Shown here in pieces: positions 16,244-24,741 of a stretch of DNA of 64,000 nt. How positions within the stretch are numbered: the stretch's first letter is position 1; each line of letters opens with the position of its first letter. A program made the position numbers and the translations under genes. Below the pieces are notes generated by a model that did no database searches, was not told the origin of the DNA, and worked only from the letters and a program-made list of their open reading frames with translations. The stretch comes from Maricaulaceae bacterium EIL42A08 (GTDB taxonomy: Bacteria; Pseudomonadota; Alphaproteobacteria; Caulobacterales; Maricaulaceae), in the NCBI GenBank assembly GCA_024178355.1, contig JAMZNZ010000002.1:1283501-1347500 (forward strand), given 5' to 3'.

Positions 16244-17558
16244 GCTCGATCGCCCGGCGCAGCGCCCCGGCCTTGGCCTGGGTCTCAGCCAGCTCGCTGG
16301 CAGGATCAGAGTCGATGGTGATTGCCCCGCCAGACCGCACTTCCAGTGCCCAGCAGCCATCCTGGCGTACCATGGCTGCGGTGCGGATCATCACATTAAG
16401 ATCGCTCGCCCCGTCTGCACCAATCCACCCAAGTGAGCCGCAATAGGGGCCCCTCGCCTCACCTTCCAGCTCGGCGATAATCTCCATCGCGCGCGGCTTG
16501 GGTGCCCCGGTGATGGAGCCCGGCGGGAAGCTTGCCTGAAGCAGGTCGTAGACATCGCGCCCCTTCGCCAGCTGTCCTGTGACCGTGGAGACCAGGTGGT
16601 GCACGTTGGCAAAGCTTTCGATCTTGAACAGATCCGGCGCTCTCACGCTGCCTGGCTCACAAACCCGGGCGATATCGTTACGCATCAGATCCACGATCAT
16701 CAGGTTTTCAGCCCGGTCCTTTTCAGACCGGCTTAACGCTTCGCGCTCAAACGCATCGATTTGCGGATCATTATGGCGCGGGCGCGTGCCCTTGATCGGG
16801 CGGGTCTCCACCGCGCCGCTGGCATCGAGATGGAAGAAGCGCTCAGGCGAGTTGGTTACGACAGCGCGGTGCGCATCCAGCCGGTAATAGGCCGAATAGG
16901 CGGCCGGGCTCTGGCTCGCCAGGCGCTCCATCAAGGCGAAGGGCGCATCAACGCCCGACATCGTACCGCGGAACGGATGGGACAGGTTGACCTGAAACAC
17001 GTCGCCCGCTCGCACATAGTCGCGCGCTTTTTGGGCCGCGCTTAGATACTCAGCCTCGCTCCACACCATGGACAGGCTACCACGGCCTGCTTCCATCTCG
17101 GCCTCGCGCGCACCCAGCGCACCGGCAAGCCGGGCCGCAGCTGCAGGCTCACCGCGCACTTCAAGCCACTGACGCGCTTCGTCAAAAACCGCGACGGCGT
17201 CATACCAACCCATGGCCACAGCCGGCCAGTCACACAGGCCCGCAGGTTGCTCCGGCCAACGCTCGAACGCATGACCCAGCTCATAGCCCATAAGCCCGGC
17301 GTAGCCGCCGGAAACACCCTCCGCTTCACCCGACGCCTGCCAGCGGTGCTGAGCCCCAAGCGCTTCAAATCCGATGCGTGGATCGTCCTCAATCACCTGA
17401 AACGCGGGAAAGGCCATCAGATAGGTGTGACGCGATCGCGGCTCGCCGCCGTGCAGCAGCAGGGTTCCTGGTTCGTCACGCAGCGGCGCCATCGCCTGTA
17501 ATGGCGAGCGCCACGGCAAGGGAATTGTGGCCTGAGCAAGGGGTGACAGGCTGGCCAA
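16236..17558 (-). CDS. pabB: Aminodeoxychorismate synthase component I
   Basis: Chorismate-binding enzyme of 440 aa. The PIKGTRPR motif carries the lysine that distinguishes PabB from anthranilate synthase TrpE, followed by ENLMIVDLMRNDI, the catalytic VHHLVSTV and the SFPPGSITGAPKPRAM segment. With a glutamine amidotransferase it makes 4-amino-4-deoxychorismate. The only start that keeps the typical LPWRSPLQAM N-terminus is TTG at 17558, 3 bp after the upstream phosphatase stop. Operon with pabC. Confidence 0.88.
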   Translation of the reverse strand: MASLSPLAQATIPLPWRSPLQAMAPLRDEPGTLLLHGGEPRSRHTYLMAFPAFQVIEDDPRIGFEALGAQHRWQASGEAEGVSGGYAGLMGYELGHAFERWPEQPAGLCDWPAVAMGWYDAVAVFDEARQWLEVRGEPAAAARLAGALGAREAEMEAGRGSLSMVWSEAEYLSAAQKARDYVRAGDVFQVNLSHPFRGTMSGVDAPFALMERLASQSPAAYSAYYRLDAHRAVVTNSPERFFHLDASGAVETRPIKGTRPRHNDPQIDAFEREALSRSEKDRAENLMIVDLMRNDIARVCEPGSVRAPDLFKIESFANVHHLVSTVTGQLAKGRDVYDLLQASFPPGSITGAPKPRAMEIIAELEGEARGPYCGSLGWIGADGASDLNVMIRTAAMVRQDGCWALEVRSGGAITIDSDPASELAETQAKAGALRRAIEHG

Positions 17559-17561
17559 GGA

Positions 17562-18335
17562 TCAGGACGCCAGCAGACGCTCACGCATGCGCTGGAGCGT
17601 CGTCTCGTCGATGCCCAGCGTATCGCGCAGATACTGGCGCGGATCTCCCATCACCGCCCACGCAGCATCAAGGTAGGTCTTGTCGATCCCCAGGAAGGCT
17701 TTCAGCTCCTCAGGCCGGAAGACGCGGCCGTATTTTTCTTCCAGGCGCCCGCGCATGGAGGCTGCGACCCGGTCAAAATCCACCGCGGTGTTGGTCATCA
17801 GATAGTCTTCGACCACCGCGTCATGATCGACACCGGCTTCGCTCAAGACCAGCGCGCAGAAAATCCCGGTGCGGTCCTTGCCCGCCGCGCAGTGGACCAC
17901 GAAGGCCTCGTCCTCGCCGCGCTCGGCCAGCGCCTTGATGCCCTCGCGAAAGACATGCTGGTTGCCCTCATCAAAGGGCAGGCGCTTGTAAGTGGCGGTC
18001 ATGAACTCACGGATCGTGTCGAAGGTCAGGTCCGCTTCGCGCAGGAAGGTAATGTGCGGTGCTTCAGCCGGTCCGGCATGATCGCTCTCAATGACGGTAA
18101 CCCCGGCCACTTCAGGCCAGTGAGACGGTTCGTTGGCGCGCTCTGATGGGCGGCGCAGGTCCGCCACGACGCTGATCCCCAGCTCTTCAAGGAAGGCCTT
18201 GTCATCATCGGTGGCGCGAGAAAACTGGCCTGAGCGATAAAGCCCCGGCGCAATCTTGCGACCACCCTCTCCCTCATAGCCGTCAAAGCGACGGAAATTG
18301 TGGATACCCGCAAGGCTGTAAACACGCTCTGTCAT
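17562..18335 (-). CDS. Tyrosine-protein phosphatase (DUF/Y_phosphatase3 type)
   Basis: Dual-specificity-like phosphatase of 257 aa. The P-loop HCAAGKDRTG gives C149 and R155 (CX5R); the general acid is probably an Asp in the DHAG or nearby loop. The N-terminus GIHNFRRFDGY and LYRSGQFSRAT are typical of the Y_phosphatase3 family (LipA/IphP-like), which act on phosphotyrosine proteins or phosphoinositides. No signal peptide, so cytoplasmic. It starts at the ATG 18335 and ends 3 bp before pabB, so it probably shares that transcript although no pathway link is known. Confidence 0.85.
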   Translation of the reverse strand: MTERVYSLAGIHNFRRFDGYEGEGGRKIAPGLYRSGQFSRATDDDKAFLEELGISVVADLRRPSERANEPSHWPEVAGVTVIESDHAGPAEAPHITFLREADLTFDTIREFMTATYKRLPFDEGNQHVFREGIKALAERGEDEAFVVHCAAGKDRTGIFCALVLSEAGVDHDAVVEDYLMTNTAVDFDRVAASMRGRLEEKYGRVFRPEELKAFLGIDKTYLDAAWAVMGDPRQYLRDTLGIDETTLQRMRERLLAS

Positions 18336-18469
18336 CGTCGAATATCCTGCATCACTTGAGAGCCACGTTCCTTGCCCAAGCAACGATTTGGGTCAAGGAA
18401 AAGGGTGCGCACGAAGATGACCAGATCGAAAATCAGATCGTCGTCAGGACGCAAGCCAATACGAGCCGG

Positions 18470-19132
18470 CTAGTCCTCAGCACCCATTGCACAACGCCCG
18501 TCAATGACGGTGTGTTCAAGCCATTCACAGGCATCGGTATGGGCATCTGTACTGATCTGAATAAGGAAATTTTCCTGCGAGGCCAGTTCACGGAACATAA
18601 GTCCAAGCAGCTGAAACCGTGGCGAAAGCTCGCCCTCGGCCATGTTCTCTTCATTCAGGAACATGGTCGAAGCCATCTGCCGCCAGGTCGAATTAACACC
18701 GCTTTCCTGGAGAGAATATGCCGCCGCCAGATCCGCAACGACATCATAGTCAACCGGGTCCAGGACGCCGCTATTGACGGCATAGTCCCAGGCTGTGCGT
18801 GTAAGTTGGGGCGGAAAGAGCCCGCGCGGCATGACGTCGACCGCATCTTCAATAAAGCGGCCGCGCGCTGGCAGATCGCCCGCCTCAATCGAGGCGGCAT
18901 GATCGGCCAGAAGCTGTCCTGTTTCACCATGATAGGGCGCAACGACCTGAAGCTGGGCAATATTGCTTTCCAGCTCCAGCACGATGCGCTCTATGGCCAT
19001 GTTGGCTCGAGCCTCCGCGCGATTGTCTTCGCGCCACTCTGTCACCAGGAAGGCCAGCAAAACCGCTAGCAAAACCATCGAGGCTTCAAAAACGGCTTTG
19101 GCGATGGTGGCGAAATCAAGCCTGATCGACAT
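18470..19132 (-). CDS. Membrane-anchored hypothetical protein (DUF6090-like layout)
   Basis: 220 aa with one N-terminal membrane helix (about residues 14-32: VFEASMVLLAVLLAFLVTEW) followed by a charged, helical domain. The layout, a short basic start, one helix ending in a Trp-Glu/Asn-rich motif and a helical rest, resembles the DUF6090 class. Function unknown. The C-terminal part has two cysteines (CEWLEH and GRCAMG). It lies 10 bp downstream of the AMP nucleosidase gene on the same strand, so it is probably co-transcribed. Confidence 0.7.
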   Translation of the reverse strand: MSIRLDFATIAKAVFEASMVLLAVLLAFLVTEWREDNRAEARANMAIERIVLELESNIAQLQVVAPYHGETGQLLADHAASIEAGDLPARGRFIEDAVDVMPRGLFPPQLTRTAWDYAVNSGVLDPVDYDVVADLAAAYSLQESGVNSTWRQMASTMFLNEENMAEGELSPRFQLLGLMFRELASQENFLIQISTDAHTDACEWLEHTVIDGRCAMGAED

Positions 19133-19141
19133 GGTGCATCC

Positions 19142-20644
19142 TTACCTGAAGGGTGGCTCGTCAAAGCTGCGCAGCTTGCGCGAATGCAGCGCCTTGGAAC
19201 CCTGACGTTTCAGGATTTCCACCGCTTCAATCCCGGCCGCCAGGTGTTCAGACACTGAGCGCTGGTAGAAGAGGTTGGCCGCCCCTGGCAGCTTCAGCTC
19301 ACCATGGAGCGGCTTGTCAGAAACACACAGAAGCGTTCCGTACGGCACCCGCAGGCGGAAGCCGTTAGCCGCAATCGTGGCACTTTCCATGTCCACGGCG
19401 ATGGAACGTGACTGGTTGATGCGCCGGGCTTCCTGATTATAGCGAAGTTCCCAGTTGCGGTCGTCATAGGTCACGACCGTCCCGGTGCGCAGGCGCCGCT
19501 TCAGGTCTTCACCCTCATCACCGGACACCGTCGCCACAGCCTGGTGCAGGGCCTGCTGGATCTCTGCGATCGGTGGGATCGGGATTTCCGCTGGAAGGTC
19601 TTTGTCGAGAACGCTGTCATAGCGCAGATAGGCGTGGGCCAGTACATAATCACCGAGCCGCTGGGAGTGGCGCAGCCCCCCACAATGGCCCACCATCAGC
19701 CAGGCTTCAGGACGCAACACAGCCAGGTGATCCGTGATGGTTTTTGCGTTCGACGGCCCCACCCCGATATTGACCAGCGTGATGCCGCGCCCGTTCGGCG
19801 CAATCAGGTGATAGGCCGGCATCTGGAAACGACGCCACAACGCGTTATTGACCTCGCCCACCGGGTCTTCGGTGGTGGCGTCCACGCGCACCTGACCGGC
19901 CGCAGACAGCGCTTCATATTCGCTTTCCGGGTCCTGGATCTGCTTGACCGCCCACTCCACAAAAGCGTCCACATAGCGGTGGTAGTTGGTAAACAGGATG
20001 AAGTCCTGAACATCCTCGAACGGTGCGCCGGTATAGTGACGAATGCGCTGCAGCGAATAGTCGGTACGCGCCGCATCAAACAGTGACAGCGGACGGGCGG
20101 TGCCAGCAACAGACGGGCGGTCGCCATTGGGAAGCGCGTCATCGACACTGGCCAGATCCACATACGGGAAGTGACGCACAAGCTCAGCCACGCTGGCCGC
20201 GTCCATATCCAGCCCTTCAGCACCATCAAGCACGTAGGAGAACGGGATCTCCTTGGTCGAAAGGCCGGTTTCGATCCGGATCGGATACTCCCCGGACAAA
20301 AGCTCGATCTGCTCGGTCAGATAGCTGCGGAACAATTCGGGATGGGTAATCGTCTGGGCGTAGACGCCGGCTTCGGAAAACTTGCCAAACGCGCGGCTAA
20401 CCGGCGGCACAGGGCCTTCGGGCAGATAGGTGATGCGCAGTTCAGGATAGGAAAACGAGCCGGCAAAGCGATCAGCCTCGGACGGCGGCTTGCCGCCATC
20501 GAGATAGATTTTCAGCTCATCGCGCAGCGCACTGACGGAGGCTTCATAGAGCTCGCACAGCCGATCAACGGCTTGGCTGGCAGAACTGGCTTTACGGAAG
20601 GTTTTTTCGACGGCTTCAGCCGATACAGCATTCAGTGCGCTCAT
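19142..20644 (-). CDS. amn: AMP nucleosidase
   Basis: 500-aa enzyme that hydrolyses AMP to adenine and ribose 5-phosphate, controlling purine nucleotide pools. The N-terminal Amn-specific domain (about 1-190) is followed by a nucleoside-phosphorylase fold. Key parts are the GITLVNIGVGPSNAKT phosphate loop, VGHCGGLRHSQRLGDYV and AVDMESATIAANG, where the Met-Glu pair binds the ribose. Length and domain order match the family. ATG at 20644. Confidence 0.92.
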   Translation of the reverse strand: MSALNAVSAEAVEKTFRKASSASQAVDRLCELYEASVSALRDELKIYLDGGKPPSEADRFAGSFSYPELRITYLPEGPVPPVSRAFGKFSEAGVYAQTITHPELFRSYLTEQIELLSGEYPIRIETGLSTKEIPFSYVLDGAEGLDMDAASVAELVRHFPYVDLASVDDALPNGDRPSVAGTARPLSLFDAARTDYSLQRIRHYTGAPFEDVQDFILFTNYHRYVDAFVEWAVKQIQDPESEYEALSAAGQVRVDATTEDPVGEVNNALWRRFQMPAYHLIAPNGRGITLVNIGVGPSNAKTITDHLAVLRPEAWLMVGHCGGLRHSQRLGDYVLAHAYLRYDSVLDKDLPAEIPIPPIAEIQQALHQAVATVSGDEGEDLKRRLRTGTVVTYDDRNWELRYNQEARRINQSRSIAVDMESATIAANGFRLRVPYGTLLCVSDKPLHGELKLPGAANLFYQRSVSEHLAAGIEAVEILKRQGSKALHSRKLRSFDEPPFR

Positions 20645-20826
20645 TGATGGGCACCTGCTGCTTCAATTTTAGTCTTGAGGGTCATCGTAGGGTCCTCTCA
20701 TCTCTCTTCTTCTTGATCGCGCCTTAGCTAGCGCCAAATTGATCGGCTGAAAAGCCTTTGGCCTTTGCCTGCTGCACCTGCACAGGCTATGTCACGCGGC
20801 TTCTGGACCCTTTAGGACTTGATCAG

Positions 20827-23403
20827 ATGAGCGAGAGCACGCCCAGACCCTGGCGAGTGATGAAATTCGGCGGCGTCTCAGTCGCCGATCCGGCGCGGTG
20901 GACCACGATTGCAGAGCTGGCCAGACAGCGTCTGAAATCGGGGGATCGTGTGCTCATCGTGCACTCTGCGCTTGCCGGGGTCTCCAATGCGCTGGAAGCC
21001 CTGCCACAAGCGGCTTTGAACGGTCGGGGCGACGCTGAAGCCACCGCCATCAAGGACCGCCATCGCGCCTTTGCTGCAGAAGCTGGCTTGGATGCCGACC
21101 AAGCTCTGGCCGACCTGTTCGACACGCTCGACCGGCTGACTGCTGGCATTGCGCTGGTGGGCGAAGCTTCCCCGCGGGTGCGCGCCGAACTTTTGTCGCT
21201 GGGTGAGCTGATGGCCAGCCGCTTAGGGCTGGCCTGCCTTGAGGCTGAAGGTCTGACCCCGCACGCGCTTGATGCCCGCACCGCCCTGACTGCGACCGAC
21301 CCGGGCCGCGATGCGCGGGCCTATCTTGATAATGTTGTGGCCGACGGAGCCGACCCGGATCTGAGCGCCCAGCTTGAAGGGGCCGAGCTGGCGCTGACGC
21401 AGGGCTTTATCGCGCGCAACGCACGGGGCGAAACCGTGCTTTTAGGGCGCGGGGGTTCGGACACGTCAGCGGCTTATTTCGCTGCCAAGCTGGAAGCCGA
21501 TGAGCTTGAAATCTGGACCGATGTGCCAGGCCTGTTCAGTGCCGATCCGCGCCTGACCGATGGGGCGCGCATGTTAAAGGCGCTGACCTATCAGGAGGCT
21601 CAGGAGATCGCGACCATGGGCGGCAAGGTGCTGCATCCGCGCGCGGTGGGGCCGGTGCGCCGCGCCGGTGTGAAGCTGTCGGTGCGCTCCACCTTGCGCC
21701 CGGAGCTTGAAGGCACCGCCATCAGCGCCAATCCCGGCGACGACGCCCCGCGCCTGAAAGCCGTTTCGGTCAAAACCGGTGTGAAGCTGGTCGTCATCGA
21801 AGGCGCGAATATGTGGCGCCAGGCCGGCTTCCTGGCGGACATGTTTGCCTGTTTCAAAGCCTGCGGCGTGTCGGTGGACCTGGTCTCCACCTCGCAAACC
21901 AACGTCACCGTCAGCCTTGATCCTGACCCCGGCCTAGATGAAGCGCGCCTGAAGGCGCTGCGTGAAGCGCTCGCGCCGCTCGCCCGCGTCACCATCATCG
22001 ACAACGCCGAAGCGGTCAGCCTGTTGGGCTCTGGCATCCGGCGCATCCTGCATCAGCTGGCCCCGGCGCTGGAGATGTTCCAGGACAAGCCGATCCGTCT
22101 GGTCAGCCAGGCCGCTAACGACCTGAACTTCACCGTTGTGGTGGATGAGGACCAGGGCAAGGCGCTCGCGGCCCGCCTGCATGAGGAGCTGATCAGTTCC
22201 GCGCATGAGGGTCCGGTCTTTGGCCCCAGCTGGGCGGCCCTGACCGCGGCACCTAAGACAACTCCACACCGCTCTGCCCCGTGGTGGCACGCCAGGCGCG
22301 ACGCGCTGCTTGACCGGGCCCCACAGACGGGCGGGCGCTATGTCTATGACCTTGAAACCATTACCGCGCGCGCCAGCGCGGTCGCAGGCCTGACCAGCCT
22401 GTCGCGGGCCTTCTATGCGATGAAGGCGAACAATCATCCTGAGGTCCTGAAGACCGTCCGCGAGGCCGGATTGGGCTTTGAATGCGTCAGCCCCGGCGAG
22501 ATTGCGCGGTTGAAGTCGGTCTTCGATGACCTTAAGCCTGAAGAAGTGCTCTTCACCCCGAACTTCGCCCACCGTAGCGAGTATGAGGATGCAGTCGCCT
22601 TTGGCAGCTGGCTCACCATTGATGGCCTGCATCCGCTGGAAGCCTGGCCGGAGGTGTTCAAGGGCGCGAAGGTCATCCTGCGGGTCAATCCGGACCGCCC
22701 CCGCGGCCACCACGATCACGTCAAAACCGCCGGGCCCAAGGCCAAGTTCGGCATTCCGCTGTCTGACCTGAAAGCGGCCAAGGCCGCAGCCGACGCAGCC
22801 GGCGCCACAGTCATTGGCCTTCACGCCCATGCCGGGTCCGGCGTGACGGAGTCCAATCACTGGCGCGAGATCGGCGCGGTCCTGGCGAAAGCCGCCGAGA
22901 CCTTCCCGGACGTCACCATCCTGAATGTGGGTGGCGGGCTTGGCGTGCCTGAGAGCTTTGATGCACCGGTGCTGGACCTGAAGGCCGTGGACGACGACCT
23001 CGCCGCGCTTAAAAAAGCCCATCCTGGCTATGACATCTGGATGGAGCCGGGGCGCTACCCGGTCGCTGAAGCCGGTGTCCTGCTGGCCCCCGTCACCCAG
23101 ATCAAAACCGCCTTCGGCGCGCGCTTCATCGGGCTGGGCACCGGTATGAACTCGCTGATCCGGCCCGCGCTCTACGGCGCGCGCCACGAGATGGTGAACC
23201 TGACCCGGCTTGATCAGCCCGCTACAGGACTCGCCTCCATCGTGGGGCCGATCTGTGAAAGCGCGGACTTGCTGGGTGCCGATCGTCTGATGCCGGAAAC
23301 CCACGAAGGCGACGTCATCCTGATTAGCGAAACCGGGGCCTACGGTGCAGTCATGGCCTCACGCTACAATCTGCGTGAACCGGCCGATGAAGCGGTGATC
23401 TGA
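20827..23403 (+). CDS. Bifunctional aspartate kinase / diaminopimelate decarboxylase
   Basis: 858-aa fusion that joins the first step of the aspartate pathway to the last step of lysine synthesis. Residues about 11-440 are an aspartate kinase: MKFGGVSVADP opens the amino acid kinase domain, then GRGGSDTSA, WTDVPGLFSADPR and paired ACT regions near VVIEGANMW and LVSTSQTNVTVSLD. Residues about 475-858 are a LysA-type PLP decarboxylase: FYAMKANNHPEV with K533 as the PLP lysine, HAHAGSGV, NVGGGLGVPE, MEPGRYPVAEAG and GPICESAD. Such fusions are known in xanthomonads and related bacteria. An in-frame upstream ATG/TTG region exists, but the ATG at 20827 with AGGA upstream fits the kinase N-terminus. 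Monocistronic by position. Confidence 0.92.
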   Translation: MSESTPRPWRVMKFGGVSVADPARWTTIAELARQRLKSGDRVLIVHSALAGVSNALEALPQAALNGRGDAEATAIKDRHRAFAAEAGLDADQALADLFDTLDRLTAGIALVGEASPRVRAELLSLGELMASRLGLACLEAEGLTPHALDARTALTATDPGRDARAYLDNVVADGADPDLSAQLEGAELALTQGFIARNARGETVLLGRGGSDTSAAYFAAKLEADELEIWTDVPGLFSADPRLTDGARMLKALTYQEAQEIATMGGKVLHPRAVGPVRRAGVKLSVRSTLRPELEGTAISANPGDDAPRLKAVSVKTGVKLVVIEGANMWRQAGFLADMFACFKACGVSVDLVSTSQTNVTVSLDPDPGLDEARLKALREALAPLARVTIIDNAEAVSLLGSGIRRILHQLAPALEMFQDKPIRLVSQAANDLNFTVVVDEDQGKALAARLHEELISSAHEGPVFGPSWAALTAAPKTTPHRSAPWWHARRDALLDRAPQTGGRYVYDLETITARASAVAGLTSLSRAFYAMKANNHPEVLKTVREAGLGFECVSPGEIARLKSVFDDLKPEEVLFTPNFAHRSEYEDAVAFGSWLTIDGLHPLEAWPEVFKGAKVILRVNPDRPRGHHDHVKTAGPKAKFGIPLSDLKAAKAAADAAGATVIGLHAHAGSGVTESNHWREIGAVLAKAAETFPDVTILNVGGGLGVPESFDAPVLDLKAVDDDLAALKKAHPGYDIWMEPGRYPVAEAGVLLAPVTQIKTAFGARFIGLGTGMNSLIRPALYGARHEMVNLTRLDQPATGLASIVGPICESADLLGADRLMPETHEGDVILISETGAYGAVMASRYNLREPADEAVI

Positions 23404-23979
23404 AGCGGCGAGGAGACACCTGTCCCGGCCGAGCCCCCCAATGGGGCGAAGAGCCGGGATCAATCAAGCGCGTCTGATTTTGATCGATTGGGCGCAAGCC
23501 GCAAATCTCACGCGCCCTGCGCGGCGATGTCCGGCCTTGACGAAAATGACCGCGACAAGGCGCTCTCAAAGGAGGGATAACCCGTCTCTTTATCCCCCAA
23601 ACCGCCCCATTCAGCCCCTCGAGAAAACGCACGGGTCAGGTTTCACCTGATCCTGAGTCAGGCTGCATCGATCCTGGTCGATGGCGCTTGAAGGGCGTTT
23701 CGCCCTTATCCCCATGTTTCGAAGCGCCAGATTCTTGGCAGCCGACCAGAGACGCGACCGCCGCGAGCGCGGGATAACTTGAGGCGCTATGAGGGGATAA
23801 GTCTGGGCCGAAAAAGGAGGCGAATGGTCAGTCGGAGTGAGCACGCATCCTGGACTGTAGAGCTCTGACTACAGCAACTCAGGATCAAGGATTTCGGTGA
23901 CCCGGCCTTCTGCATACGCGCGAGAGCCTTCACAGCAATAAAACCGCGTTCCGGTCGTCAAGCCCTTTTGTTTGAACCA
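23404..23979. other. Gene-free, hairpin-rich region with five GGGATAA/TTATCCC motifs
   Basis: No convincing gene. It begins with a nested hairpin after the lysine gene (CCCGGC 23424-23429 with 23453-23458, enclosing GCCCC/GGGGC). Further on are CATCGA/TCGATG (23666-23671, 23678-23683), AAGGGCG/CGCCCTT (23691-23697, 23701-23707) enclosed by GGCGCTT/AAGCGCC (23683-23689, 23722-23728), and CTGTAG/CTACAG near 23860-23885. The 7-mer GGGATAA or its complement occurs at 23574, 23590, 23706, 23771 and 23794. It could encode a structured RNA or hold protein-binding sites; neither is shown. Confidence 0.5.
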
Positions 23980-24258
23980 CTAAACTGTTTCCGGAAACAC
24001 TATGTGCATGGTTGCCCGCAACTGCCCTTTCAGTTCCACGCCTCGCGGAATGACAGAACCGTCGGAATTGCGAAACAAAGGCCAGGTATTGGAGCTAACC
24101 GCTGGTAGTTTGGGATGCGCATCCAGATCATCTGCAAAGACGAACGACCAACGAACTCCATTCCATTTGACAGGTGCGTTAGGCCTCCTGTCAAAAATTG
24201 TAATATCAGCCTTAAAGGCCGGTGGGCAAAGCCGATCCCAGTCATGGATGTCATTCAT
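23980..24258 (-). CDS. Hypothetical protein, 92 aa, AT-richer than its surroundings
   Basis: No family recognised. The ATG at 24258 has GGAG 6 nt upstream, and the frame reads like a globular protein with many aromatic residues (WNGVRWSFVF, NTWPLF) and balanced charge. The order 'FKADITIF ... G.RW.F' loosely recalls small EF-Tu-domain-like proteins, but this is not strong enough to name. Upstream codons also look coding until stops near 24308, so the gene may be the remainder of a longer one cut by the repeat at 24333. Lower GC than neighbours suggests recent arrival. It could also be a chance frame. Confidence 0.45.
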   Translation of the reverse strand: MNDIHDWDRLCPPAFKADITIFDRRPNAPVKWNGVRWSFVFADDLDAHPKLPAVSSNTWPLFRNSDGSVIPRGVELKGQLRATMHIVFPETV

Positions 24259-24332
24259 GGCCCGCTCCAGCTCGTCAGAAGAATTTTGCCTACGAGGAAC
24301 CGTTTATCAAATACTCGCAAATACAGATTTCA

Positions 24333-24675
24333 CGCATGCCAACCGCCCGTCCCCCCTCCGCGAACGGAAGAAGTGGCGGGCGGCGGCGTCGCTCGGGGGG
24401 CAGGCCATCTCTGGCGTGATCCCTTTGCTAAGCACCAGACTTTGCAGTCTGATTTCGGCCGCGTCCGGTTTGACCCTTTCGCACTCCCGACCCCGTTTTC
24501 CCTGTGCGTGCGCAGGTCATCGAGCCCGGTGTCTGTGGCGTCCTTCCGCTGCCTTGCGGCCCCGGCGGTCTCGCCTCGACAAGAAAAGTAAAGCAAAGGT
24601 TAATTTTTTCGTCAAACAAAAACGAATCACTTCCTGTGGACAATTAAAAACCCCAAGAAGAATCAGTGATTAAAC
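24333..24675 (+). repeat. Dispersed non-coding repeat, copy A
   Basis: About 310-340 bp that align end to end with copy B at 26207-26555. Shared blocks are CGCATGCCAACCGCCCG (start), GGGCGGCGGC, a 17-nt hairpin at 24435-24451, a 26-nt block right after it with 24 identities (24451-24476), CTTGCGGC, and a TGTGGACAA 9-mer at 24635-24643. Open frames exist on the minus strand in both copies, but their reading frames go out of step through indels, so the repeat is not conserved as protein. Confidence 0.75.
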
Positions 24676-24741
24676 CTCGAAACTTTTTTTGCCAGCGACC
24701 AATGCGGGCCTGTCAAGGCAGGGCCAGGGCCTTCAAAAGGG

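Noticed and set aside
20645-20826. Possible lysine riboswitch before the lysC-lysA gene
   Set aside because: No lysine aptamer features or terminator/antiterminator pair were seen in the 180-bp leader.
21934-23304. 456-aa open frame on the minus strand
   Set aside because: Lies opposite the well-supported lysC-lysA fusion.
24330-24596. 88-aa minus-strand frame inside repeat copy A
   Set aside because: Copy B has a similar frame, but indels put the two out of step and the match is at nucleotide level; it is part of the non-coding repeat.
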